From: JACPLA01 sp035291905
GTDB taxonomy: Bacteria; Bacteroidota; Ignavibacteria; UBA10030
Direction: 5' to 3'
DNA: 7,631 nucleotides
Assembly (NCBI GenBank): GCA_035291905.1
Contig: DATDRF010000120.1
Location: 1-7,631, forward strand
A program made the translations under genes and the position numbers. Positions within the stretch are counted from its first letter, which is position 1. The number at the start of each line of letters is the position of its first letter. The notes beneath the pieces are model-generated. The model saw only the letters and a list, made by a program, of their open reading frames with translations. It searched no databases and was not told where the DNA came from. Of this stretch, positions 1-5,552 are shown in pieces.

Positions 1-563
1 TCCCCCCAAACACTCTTCAGAATCTCCGACCTGTCCACTACGGAATTCATCCGATCGCAGAGCAGTTGGAGCAGCTGCGATTCTGTGGCTGTTAGCGTGC
101 GCTTGGACGATTTGACGGTCAGTGTCTGCCAGGTGCTGTCGAACAAGGAATTGCCGAGTTTGAACTCGGCCCGCTCCCGGGCTTTTCTTGCCTGACCGGT
201 CGTCCTGCGAAGCACCGCCCTGATCCGAAGAAGGAGTTCCTCCATACTGAATGGCTTCGTCACGTAGTCATCTCCTCCGACCATGAATCCCTGAATCCGG
301 TCCTCTTTGAGTGCTTTAGCCGTCAGAAAAATGACCGGCGTCTCCTTGTCGTTTTGACGCAACTCCCTGGTGAAAGTGAAACCGTCTTTTCGTGGCATCA
401 TCACATCCACCAGACACAGGTCGAATTTCTTTCCTCTCGTTTCAACCAGGCCTTCCTCACCGTTAGTTCGCAAGGTCACGACAAATCCGTTTGACTCGAG
501 GTGTTCCTGGAGAACAAAACCGAGATTGGCATCATCTTCAAGGAGGAGGATGTTTCTCTTCAT
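1..563 (-). CDS. OmpR/PhoB-family response regulator, C-terminus cut by window edge
   Basis: Cytoplasmic DNA-binding response regulator, read on the minus strand from ATG at 563 to the left edge: 187 complete codons. The receiver domain (about 1-120) begins MKRNILLLEDDANLG. It shows the acidic cluster E9-D10-D11, the phosphoacceptor D53 in LVDVMMP, T81 in FLTAKA, and K103 in DDYVTKPFS. A short linker leads into a winged-helix effector domain (about 132 onward) with the typical LTATESQLLQLL segment and a VVDRSEILKSVWG end. Family members are usually about 225-235 residues, so roughly 40 are missing, including the end of the recognition helix and the wing. The ATG overlaps the kinase stop as ATGA, which fixes the start and implies translational coupling. 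The cognate kinase lies directly upstream. The decamer repeats at 2251-2290 are its most likely target. Family assignment is certain; the regulon is inferred. Confidence 0.95.
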   Translation of the reverse strand, partial: MKRNILLLEDDANLGFVLQEHLESNGFVVTLRTNGEEGLVETRGKKFDLCLVDVMMPRKDGFTFTRELRQNDKETPVIFLTAKALKEDRIQGFMVGGDDYVTKPFSMEELLLRIRAVLRRTTGQARKARERAEFKLGNSLFDSTWQTLTVKSSKRTLTATESQLLQLLCDRMNSVVDRSEILKSVWG

Positions 564-2212
564 TGCTCTGTCACCGGCAATCGTAACGTGATCGTAGTCC
601 CTTTTCCGGGTTCGCTCTCGAGTGCGGTTTTTCCTCCATGGGCCTCGATAACAAGCTTCACGTAGCTCAGGCCCAGGCCGAATCCCTTGACGTCGTGGAT
701 GTTCCCCGTCGGCACGCGGAAGTATTTTTCGAACACGCTCTGCTGATGCTCCCTGGGAATACCGATTCCGTGATCGTCGATTCGAACCAGTATTGCATCG
801 TGGACGTTTTCGGTTGAGATTCGGATTTCCGGGGCAGCAGGGGAGTACTTCACCGCATTATCCAAGACGTTGCGCAGGACGTTTTCAAGGTGAATGGCGT
901 CCGCGAGGACAGTCCTTCTGGAGGCCCTCAGCTCGGTTGCAAGGGTTCCTCCCCTCGAAGAAATCTCGAGAGAGGCGTGTTCTGCTGTTTTGAGGATCAA
1001 CGTGTGGAGATCCAGCAGTTCGCGATGAAACTCCACATCTCCCTCTTCCAGCGCTGCCATGTCGAGAATCTTGTCAACCTGTCCCCTCATACGCGCATAT
1101 TCTTCCCCGATGATCCTGTTGTATCGGCGTATCTTGGTTTTTGATCCGAGGACATCGGAACGGTGGAGGGCCTCGCTCGCAAGCGCGATCGTGGATAACG
1201 GAGTCTTGAATTCGTGCGTCATGTTGTTGATGAAATCGCTGAGCCGGCCGGCGAATTCCTTCTGTCTGACAAGAGTGCGAACCGTGTACCAAAAACCTGC
1301 GATCACCACTGCGAGAAACAGAATATTCAGGGTTAACTCAGGAAGAAACTCCTTGAACAAGAATGCCTGGTACGTTGGGAATCGAACGACCAGTTCCCCT
1401 CCGTGTCCGGAAAACTCCCCGCCAAATATCCTCGTGACATAGTCGCTTGAGCTGTCCCTGCTGCTGTCTCGTTCGGTGCTGGCAAAGAGCAGTGAGTCCT
1501 GCGGCAAGGCATAAACTGCATAACTGACCGGGAGGTCGATGCCGTGTCCGGCAAGTTCGACTTTCAGAACTGAATCCACGAGCCCCGGGCGGAGTCTGCG
1601 GGCAAGCATCGGCAGGTGCCCCGCTTTGAACGTTTCCGCAACCCTGAGCACGACGTTTCCGATCGTGTCGGTGTTTGCGTCAAAGGCGAACCCGGAGGCC
1701 TTCGTACCCTCCCAGCGAACTACTGAGGTAGCGCTGTCGGCGTTCACCTTCACAATCCTGATTCCCCGGTCCTGCGGCAGTTTCAGCTCATAGGTGCCCC
1801 CCTGTTTCTTTTCTTTTACGAGGACGGTGTCGAGCCGCCCGAGGACGTCAAAGAGCGTCACACTCACGTTCTGAGGCCGGTCGATGCTGTATGTCAGGTG
1901 ATCGCCCTCCACCTTTGTCGTCAGAGATTTATGGACACTCGTGAAAAAGAACTTGCGCCTCGTGGCACTTCCCGGACTTCGCCGCACGAGCGGAAGGGGT
2001 TCGGCTTGCACTGTGAAGAACCGGTCGCGAAGGTCGATCTCCTCAAGCTTGGACGTTGCAGCATTCAAGGCCGTGAGCACATTACGCTGAAAGGCCTCGT
2101 GTTTGAGGTCGACGTTGTTCAGGAACAGCCGCACCTGAAGGAAAATGAGTCCTCCGAGCGCGGCAATCATGAGCGCGACAAGAAAACGAACCGTGTTCTT
2201 TGTCAGTTTCAT
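560..2212 (-). CDS. Membrane-bound sensor histidine kinase, Bacteroidota-type, with large extracytoplasmic sensor region
   Basis: Inner-membrane sensor kinase of 550 residues that would phosphorylate the regulator encoded just downstream. TM1 is about 9-29 and TM2 about 292-312, enclosing about 260 extracytoplasmic residues. Residues 114-160 resemble a FlgD/T9SS-sorting-type Ig fold (see findings). The catalytic core is complete: HisKA (about 322-390) with phosphoacceptor H333 in NNMTHEFKTPLS, then HATPase_c (about 435-546) with N448 and N452 in LRNVLDNAVKYS, the G1 box DDHGIGIP (479-486), the F box FEKYFR (494-499) and the G2 box GFGLGL (510-515). The FPTYQAFLFKEF segment before TM2 and the RQKEF segment after it resemble RprX-type kinases of Bacteroidota; that comparison is from memory. 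The ATG at 2212 opens a basic n-region before TM1, and the next in-frame Met lies inside TM1. No Shine-Dalgarno is evident. The kinase gene precedes the regulator gene, with ATGA overlap. The signal sensed is unknown. Confidence 0.95.
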   Translation of the reverse strand: MKLTKNTVRFLVALMIAALGGLIFLQVRLFLNNVDLKHEAFQRNVLTALNAATSKLEEIDLRDRFFTVQAEPLPLVRRSPGSATRRKFFFTSVHKSLTTKVEGDHLTYSIDRPQNVSVTLFDVLGRLDTVLVKEKKQGGTYELKLPQDRGIRIVKVNADSATSVVRWEGTKASGFAFDANTDTIGNVVLRVAETFKAGHLPMLARRLRPGLVDSVLKVELAGHGIDLPVSYAVYALPQDSLLFASTERDSSRDSSSDYVTRIFGGEFSGHGGELVVRFPTYQAFLFKEFLPELTLNILFLAVVIAGFWYTVRTLVRQKEFAGRLSDFINNMTHEFKTPLSTIALASEALHRSDVLGSKTKIRRYNRIIGEEYARMRGQVDKILDMAALEEGDVEFHRELLDLHTLILKTAEHASLEISSRGGTLATELRASRRTVLADAIHLENVLRNVLDNAVKYSPAAPEIRISTENVHDAILVRIDDHGIGIPREHQQSVFEKYFRVPTGNIHDVKGFGLGLSYVKLVIEAHGGKTALESEPGKGTTITLRLPVTEQ

Positions 2213-2217
2213 CGGAA

Positions 2218-2225
2218 CAAATATA
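2218..2225 (-). promoter_or_regulatory. Possible Bacteroidota-type -7 element (TATATTTG) upstream of the kinase
   Basis: Read on the minus strand, the bases are TATATTTG, an exact match to the TAnnTTTG -7 consensus of Bacteroidota housekeeping promoters. The element lies five bases before the kinase ATG, so transcription from it would start at or almost at the start codon and give a leaderless message. I found no TTG/TTTG -33 element at the usual distance; the nearest TTG (2241-2239) leaves only 13 bases. This may be a chance match. Confidence 0.25.
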
Positions 2226-2250
2226 CGAATCGTCCGTCCAACGGTCTAGC

Positions 2251-2290
2251 TGCCTTAACAATTCTTAACATTTTCTCACATCTCTTAACT
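2251..2290. promoter_or_regulatory. Four tandem 10-bp repeats (NNNCTTAACA), probable OmpR-family regulator binding array
   Basis: Reading in blocks of ten from 2251 gives TGCCTTAACA, ATTCTTAACA, TTTTCTCACA and TCTCTTAACT. The core CTTAAC occurs at 2254, 2264 and 2284, with a degenerate TCTCAC at 2274, so all four copies sit on the same helical face. Direct repeats with roughly one helical turn of spacing are typical of OmpR/PhoB-subfamily sites. The TTAACA core resembles the B. subtilis PhoP box, whose spacing is near 11 bp. The array lies 39-79 bases from the kinase start and 80-120 bases from the PDZ gene start, suited to control of both directions. That the neighbouring regulator binds here is inference. 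Confidence 0.6.
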
Positions 2291-2356
2291 TGGCTCTCCG
2301 AATCTTTTTCAGAATGTTAGACGTCAAAAGGGGGAATTCAACACACATGGAGTTGG

Positions 2357-2362
2357 AAAGGA
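2357..2362 (+). promoter_or_regulatory. Ribosome binding site of the PDZ gene
   Basis: AAAGGA ends seven bases before the ATG at 2370, in a purine-rich stretch (GGAAAGGAAAAG). It supports ATG 2370 over the out-of-frame ATG at 2347. Confidence 0.6.
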
Positions 2363-2369
2363 AAAGACT

Positions 2370-3104
2370 ATGTCGATTCGGGTCATAACTGTGATGGTGG
2401 TCCTGCTTGCCTTGTCGAGCGGGCTTGTTGGACAGGAGAAAAAACAAGAGCCGGCAAAGAGTACGCAAACGTTCAAGATCGACGCAGGAAATGCCGTCAT
2501 CATTCGTGAGTTGGATGCGGTGATTACAGAGGAAAATGAGAGGGTCGCTGTGAAGTTCATTCCCCCAAAAGACCGGCGACCGAAAGAGATTGCAGGGGAG
2601 GATATCGAAGTCGGCGACGAAGTTGGAATGGCGAACGGAAAGCGGGTAACGCGGATCTCAGAACTAAGGAAACTGTACGAGGAAACTCCTGTCGGCAGCG
2701 AGTTCAAGCTCGGCGTCAAGAGAAACGGTCAACCGCGAATTGTTACCTTCGCCAAGAAGGATCCGAAAGAGGTAATGCAGGGCGGCATGATGATTGTGGG
2801 CGGAGATGGAAAACCAGGAGGCGCCAGGTTCTTCCCGGCGCTTGGAATGGGGCTGGACCAACGGGAGAAGAAGGTCATCATCGGAAAGGCCCTCCCCAAT
2901 CTTATCGCCGGATTGAAGGAAGGAGATCAGATCGAAACTCTCAACGAGAAGAGGGTGTCGAACGTTGATGATTTTGCGAAAGAGCTTGACGCAACGAAGG
3001 TCGGGGCTGAGCTCAAGTTTGGACTCGTCCGTGAAGGGAAAAAGATCTCTGTGTCGGCCCCAAGGCCGGAGCCCCGCGGACAAATGATGATCAAAACGAA
3101 CTGA
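2370..3104 (+). CDS. Secreted tandem-PDZ-domain protein
   Basis: A 244-residue protein, probably periplasmic. The N-terminus has a Sec-type signal peptide: basic MSIR, hydrophobic core about 5-20, probable cleavage near LVG21|Q22. There is no lipobox cysteine. Two PDZ-like domains follow. PDZ1 (about 43-128) has DIEVGDEVGMANGKRV but no clear carboxylate-binding loop. PDZ2 (about 157-230) has the loop-like ALGMGL (157-162) followed by IAGLKEGDQIETLNEKRV. No protease, kinase or other catalytic domain is attached, so peptide binding, scaffolding or chaperoning is the likely role. Each PDZ is followed by an MMI tripeptide (140-142 and 239-241), suggesting duplication of the whole unit. It is the first gene of the plus-strand set and diverges from the two-component system, as CpxP-type accessory proteins often do with their regulators. 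The substrate is unknown, and no specific family name is recognised. Confidence 0.85.
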   Translation: MSIRVITVMVVLLALSSGLVGQEKKQEPAKSTQTFKIDAGNAVIIRELDAVITEENERVAVKFIPPKDRRPKEIAGEDIEVGDEVGMANGKRVTRISELRKLYEETPVGSEFKLGVKRNGQPRIVTFAKKDPKEVMQGGMMIVGGDGKPGGARFFPALGMGLDQREKKVIIGKALPNLIAGLKEGDQIETLNEKRVSNVDDFAKELDATKVGAELKFGLVREGKKISVSAPRPEPRGQMMIKTN

Positions 3105-3108
3105 TTGC

Positions 3109-3132
3109 GTAGGTCGGGTCGCTGACCCGACC
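3109..3132. repeat. REP-like palindrome with GTAG foot
   Basis: GGTCGGGTC (3112-3120) and GACCCGACC (3124-3132) form a perfect 9-bp inverted repeat around a GCT loop. It is preceded by GTAG (3109-3112), the tetranucleotide found at the foot of many REP elements mobilised by IS200-like RAYT transposases. It lies 5 bases after the PDZ stop. No T-tract follows, so it is not a canonical intrinsic terminator, though as RNA it could stabilise or attenuate the transcript. Only one copy is seen here, so whether it is dispersed in the genome is untested. Confidence 0.6.
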
Positions 3133-3190
3133 GCGGAGTATCGGAAAGCATCGTCGTGAGCGGCGCTTGATTGACGAAAGAACTCCCAAG

Positions 3191-4699
3191 ATGATCTCAA
3201 TACGGATTGTGAAAATACTCTTTGCTCTTGTGTCTCTAACATGGGTGTATCCCCTGGGGACGCTCGAAGCGCAATATAACAGCTTCAACCAGCGGGACGA
3301 CAAATACCGGCTCCTTGGTCTGAAGCGCGCGAAAGAGTACTTCGAACTCACCCGCAAAGAGCTCGACCGCCAAGGCGACATGTTCAACAAGGGATTGATC
3401 TCGCAAACCGAGCTTGATCGTTCAAAGAACTCGTTTGCAGATGCGGAAGTGAACTATCAGCAATCTCTTCTTGCCGTCTTGTTCGAACAACAGTACGTGA
3501 CCGTCGACCGCGCGGTCAAGTATCAGTCGGGCGACGGAAACAAGCGCGTGAAACTCACCGTTGCCAACGCATCCGGCGGGGGAGAAGAATTCCAGAAACT
3601 GCTGGGGATCGAGGACAAGCTCTTTCGCTCCCTCCAGCCCGATCTCATTCAGAATGTTTATGTCTCGCTCTATAACAACGAAGGAGCCATCATCTCGCAG
3701 CCGTACGAGCGGAAGATCGAAAGCCTGAAATCCGGCGAACCCCGGGTTATTGAATTCGGGCTGCTGCAGGATCTGGATGCGCTCACCGTGAATATCATCT
3801 ACGGGAACGGATCGAGCCGGACCCTGAAGATTCTTCTTCAAAAAGACAATACGGCCAACCGCGTTCTTGTGCAGTCCCAACAATTCTCCCAGGAGGCGGA
3901 ACTCGGCAAATCCGCAACATTTGATCTCACCCTCGAATTGTTCAGCGGGGTGAATAACACCTTCAGCTTCGAAGTGGTGAACCTTCCTCAACAGATAAAC
4001 CGGTTTTTCAAGGATGAAGGGACATCGGCGAGGCTGAGCCAGATCAAATTCACCGAAAGCGTGAACACAAGAAAGGCGGGACTGGAGGTCTCGCTTCCGG
4101 ATCGTCCGACGGAGCAGGTGACGATGGACAAAGCGATCCCGTTTTATGTCCTTGTCGTGCCGACAGACCGTATGGATGAAATACGGAAATTGGAGCCGAA
4201 GATCTGGACCGAGAAGGAAATCACCGCCTTGAATGTGGGATTCGTGCGTCTGGAGCTCATTCCGCGGGGAAAAGGTCAGCTGCAGGTGCGTGCACCGCAG
4301 CTTTATTTCGGCATCAAGCCCGACGAGGTGGTCGACATGACCGTGGATATCCGCAACGAGGGTACACGAAGACTCGACAACATCAGGATTGATCTCGATA
4401 TCCCCCTCAACTGGACAAAAACAGTGGAACCACAGGTTATCCCCAAGCTGGAGATCAATGAAGAACGTCGTGTCAGTTTGAAGATCACGCCGCCGGCCGA
4501 TGTTTCCGTCGGCCGATACGAGGTCCGGCTGCGCACCACGGGATTGTCTGACAATCAGCCTGTCAACGCTGAGGACAAGACTGCCATCATGGAAATTCAG
4601 GCTGAAACAAGCGTGATCGGAACCATCCTTCTTGTTCTTCTCATCCTGGGCCTGGTTTCTGGTATGGTGATATTCGGAATTCGACTTTCGAAAAAATAA
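3191..4699 (+). CDS. Membrane-anchored extracytoplasmic protein: helical hairpin plus NEW3-like domain
   Basis: A 502-residue protein that would be exported and held in the inner membrane by its C-terminus. The signal peptide (about 1-27, ending TLEAQ) is followed by an alpha-helical hairpin (about 38-105) whose tip RQGDMFNKGLISQTELD resembles the TolC-contacting tip of HlyD/AcrA-type adaptors. The middle (about 110-360) is beta-rich and not recognised. Residues about 365-470 look like a NEW3/CARDB-type Ig domain: VDMTVDIRNEGTRRLDNIRI, later LKITPPADVSVGRYEVRL. One TM helix (about 474-498) ends in the short basic tail IRLSKK. This fits the loosely defined COG1470-like membrane proteins. I chose ATG 3191 because the signal peptide starts there; an in-frame TTG at 3167 would add eight polar residues. 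The ABC ATPase gene follows after 21 bases, so it is probably a partner of the transporter. The exact function is unknown. Confidence 0.85.
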   Translation: MISIRIVKILFALVSLTWVYPLGTLEAQYNSFNQRDDKYRLLGLKRAKEYFELTRKELDRQGDMFNKGLISQTELDRSKNSFADAEVNYQQSLLAVLFEQQYVTVDRAVKYQSGDGNKRVKLTVANASGGGEEFQKLLGIEDKLFRSLQPDLIQNVYVSLYNNEGAIISQPYERKIESLKSGEPRVIEFGLLQDLDALTVNIIYGNGSSRTLKILLQKDNTANRVLVQSQQFSQEAELGKSATFDLTLELFSGVNNTFSFEVVNLPQQINRFFKDEGTSARLSQIKFTESVNTRKAGLEVSLPDRPTEQVTMDKAIPFYVLVVPTDRMDEIRKLEPKIWTEKEITALNVGFVRLELIPRGKGQLQVRAPQLYFGIKPDEVVDMTVDIRNEGTRRLDNIRIDLDIPLNWTKTVEPQVIPKLEINEERRVSLKITPPADVSVGRYEVRLRTTGLSDNQPVNAEDKTAIMEIQAETSVIGTILLVLLILGLVSGMVIFGIRLSKK

Positions 4700-4705
4700 T
4701 ATCCT

Positions 4706-4710
4706 GGAGG
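4706..4710 (+). promoter_or_regulatory. Ribosome binding site of the ABC ATPase gene
   Basis: GGAGG lies ten bases before ATG 4721. It favours ATG 4721 over the in-frame ATG at 4736 and the out-of-frame ATG at 4713, which is only two bases away. Confidence 0.75.
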
Positions 4711-4720
4711 AAATGCTGCT

Positions 4721-5452
4721 ATGGAATCAACTGCAATGTTTGAAGCAGTCAATCTGACGAAGCAATACGAAGACGGGGTCCTTGCGTTGGACGCAGTCTC
4801 TTTCAGCGTCAAGCCCGGGGAGATCTTTGCAATCCTTGGGGCGAACGGAGCGGGGAAGACGACAACGATCAATATCTTCCTGAACTTCATCGAACCCACG
4901 AGCGGGGAGGCCCGTATCGGCGGAGTCGTGACGCACAAAGATCCTCTTCTGGCAAAGCAAAAAGTCGCGTACGTGTCGGAGAATGTCATGCTCTACCCGA
5001 ATTTCACCGCCCTGCAGAACCTCGATTATTTTGCGAGGCTCGGGGGAAGGAATTCCTATTCCACCGAAGATTATCGAAACGTCTTGCGGCGGGTGGGTTT
5101 GGAGGATGGGGCCCACCATAAACGGCTAAAGGGATTCTCCAAGGGAATGCGGCAGAAGTCTGGAATTGCAATTGCGATTCTCAAGGATGCGCCTGCAATT
5201 CTTCTTGACGAGCCTACCTCCGGACTTGATCCCCAGGCAGCGTATGAATTTCAACGGCTTCTCGAATCGCTCAGGAACGAAGGGAAGGCGATCCTGATGT
5301 CGACACATGATATCTTCAGGGCCAAGGAGGTGGCCAACACCATCGGGATCATGAACAAAGGAAAACTTGTGATGCAGAGGACGGCCAAAGAACTGGCAGG
5401 GGAGAATCTGGAGCAGGTGTACATGAAGTATATGGCGGGACATGTGAATTGA
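4721..5452 (+). CDS. ABC transporter ATP-binding protein, ABC-2 type
   Basis: Cytoplasmic ATPase of 243 residues that would energise the two downstream permeases. It is a complete single nucleotide-binding domain. Walker A is GANGAGKTT (40-48, catalytic K46). The Q-loop position is occupied by E87 in AYVSENVMLYP. The signature is GFSKGMRQK (138-146) in place of LSGGQ. Walker B is AILLDEP (159-165, D163 and E164), the D-loop is SGLD (167-170), and the H-loop H196 sits in MSTHD. The SKGM signature and the non-glutamine Q-loop are common among ATPases that pair with ABC-2-type permeases (CcmA/NatA/NosF-like, COG1131). The length is short for COG1131, so there is no long C-terminal regulatory extension. 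It lies 21 bases after the NEW3 gene with a good Shine-Dalgarno, and two permease genes follow. Whether it drives export or another mechanical task is not shown by sequence. Confidence 0.95.
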   Translation: MESTAMFEAVNLTKQYEDGVLALDAVSFSVKPGEIFAILGANGAGKTTTINIFLNFIEPTSGEARIGGVVTHKDPLLAKQKVAYVSENVMLYPNFTALQNLDYFARLGGRNSYSTEDYRNVLRRVGLEDGAHHKRLKGFSKGMRQKSGIAIAILKDAPAILLDEPTSGLDPQAAYEFQRLLESLRNEGKAILMSTHDIFRAKEVANTIGIMNKGKLVMQRTAKELAGENLEQVYMKYMAGHVN

Positions 5453-5462
5453 TGGCTCGCGG

Positions 5463-5494
5463 GGAGCAGAGGTGCAGAGGAGCAGGGGAATGGG
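5463..5494 (+). repeat. Purine-rich octamer tandem repeat
   Basis: Four contiguous octamers: GGAGCAGA, GGTGCAGA, GGAGCAGG and a degenerate GGAATGGG. The repeat starts 11 bases after the ATPase stop. It contains many GGAG motifs, but these are about 60-90 bases from the permease ATG, too far to serve as its ribosome binding site. Confidence 0.6.
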
Positions 5495-5497
5495 CTA

Positions 5498-5549
5498 CTA
5501 ACCACTAACAACAGCCATTATCAACATCACTAACAACAACCACTAACCA
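5498..5549 (+). repeat. Heptamer CTAACMA repeats in a G-depleted leader
   Basis: CTAACCA (5498-5504) and CTAACAA (5505-5511) are adjacent; CTAACAA (5530-5536) and CTAACCA (5543-5549) recur closer to the permease start. From 5495 to the ATG at 5553 there is a single G (5514), and there is no Shine-Dalgarno. The style resembles the short tandem heptamer repeats known from some cyanobacteria and other genomes. The tract may keep the leader unstructured so that translation initiates without Shine-Dalgarno pairing, which is inference. Confidence 0.55.
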
Positions 5550-5552
5550 CCA

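Noticed and set aside
2347..2388. Short ORF (13 codons) starting at ATG 2347 and overlapping the PDZ start
   Set aside because: It is out of frame, lacks a convincing ribosome binding site and has no leader-peptide features.
3109..3132. Hairpin as an intrinsic terminator of the PDZ gene
   Set aside because: The stem is strong but no run of T follows on either strand. The GTAG foot fits a REP-like element better.
3167..3190. Upstream in-frame TTG start that would add eight residues to the NEW3 protein
   Set aside because: The extension is polar (IDERTPK), would displace the signal peptide from the N-terminus and has no clear ribosome binding site. ATG 3191 begins a typical signal peptide.
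2664..3242. 192-codon antisense ORF over the PDZ gene
   Set aside because: A shadow of the real gene. It crosses the intergenic hairpin, has no recognisable domain, and the plus-strand protein has a signal peptide and PDZ motifs.
3422..3991. 189-codon antisense ORF over the NEW3 gene
   Set aside because: No domain or start signal. The plus-strand frame encodes the coherent membrane-anchored protein.
4494..4515. Inverted repeat CGGCCGA-N8-TCGGCCG
   Set aside because: It lies inside the NEW3-like coding sequence with an 8-base loop and no related copies in the window, so it is probably a coincidence of codon choice.
5453..5552. Possible CRISPR-like or attachment-site repeat
   Set aside because: The units are only 7-8 bases, adjacent and degenerate, with no regular spacers and no integrase nearby.
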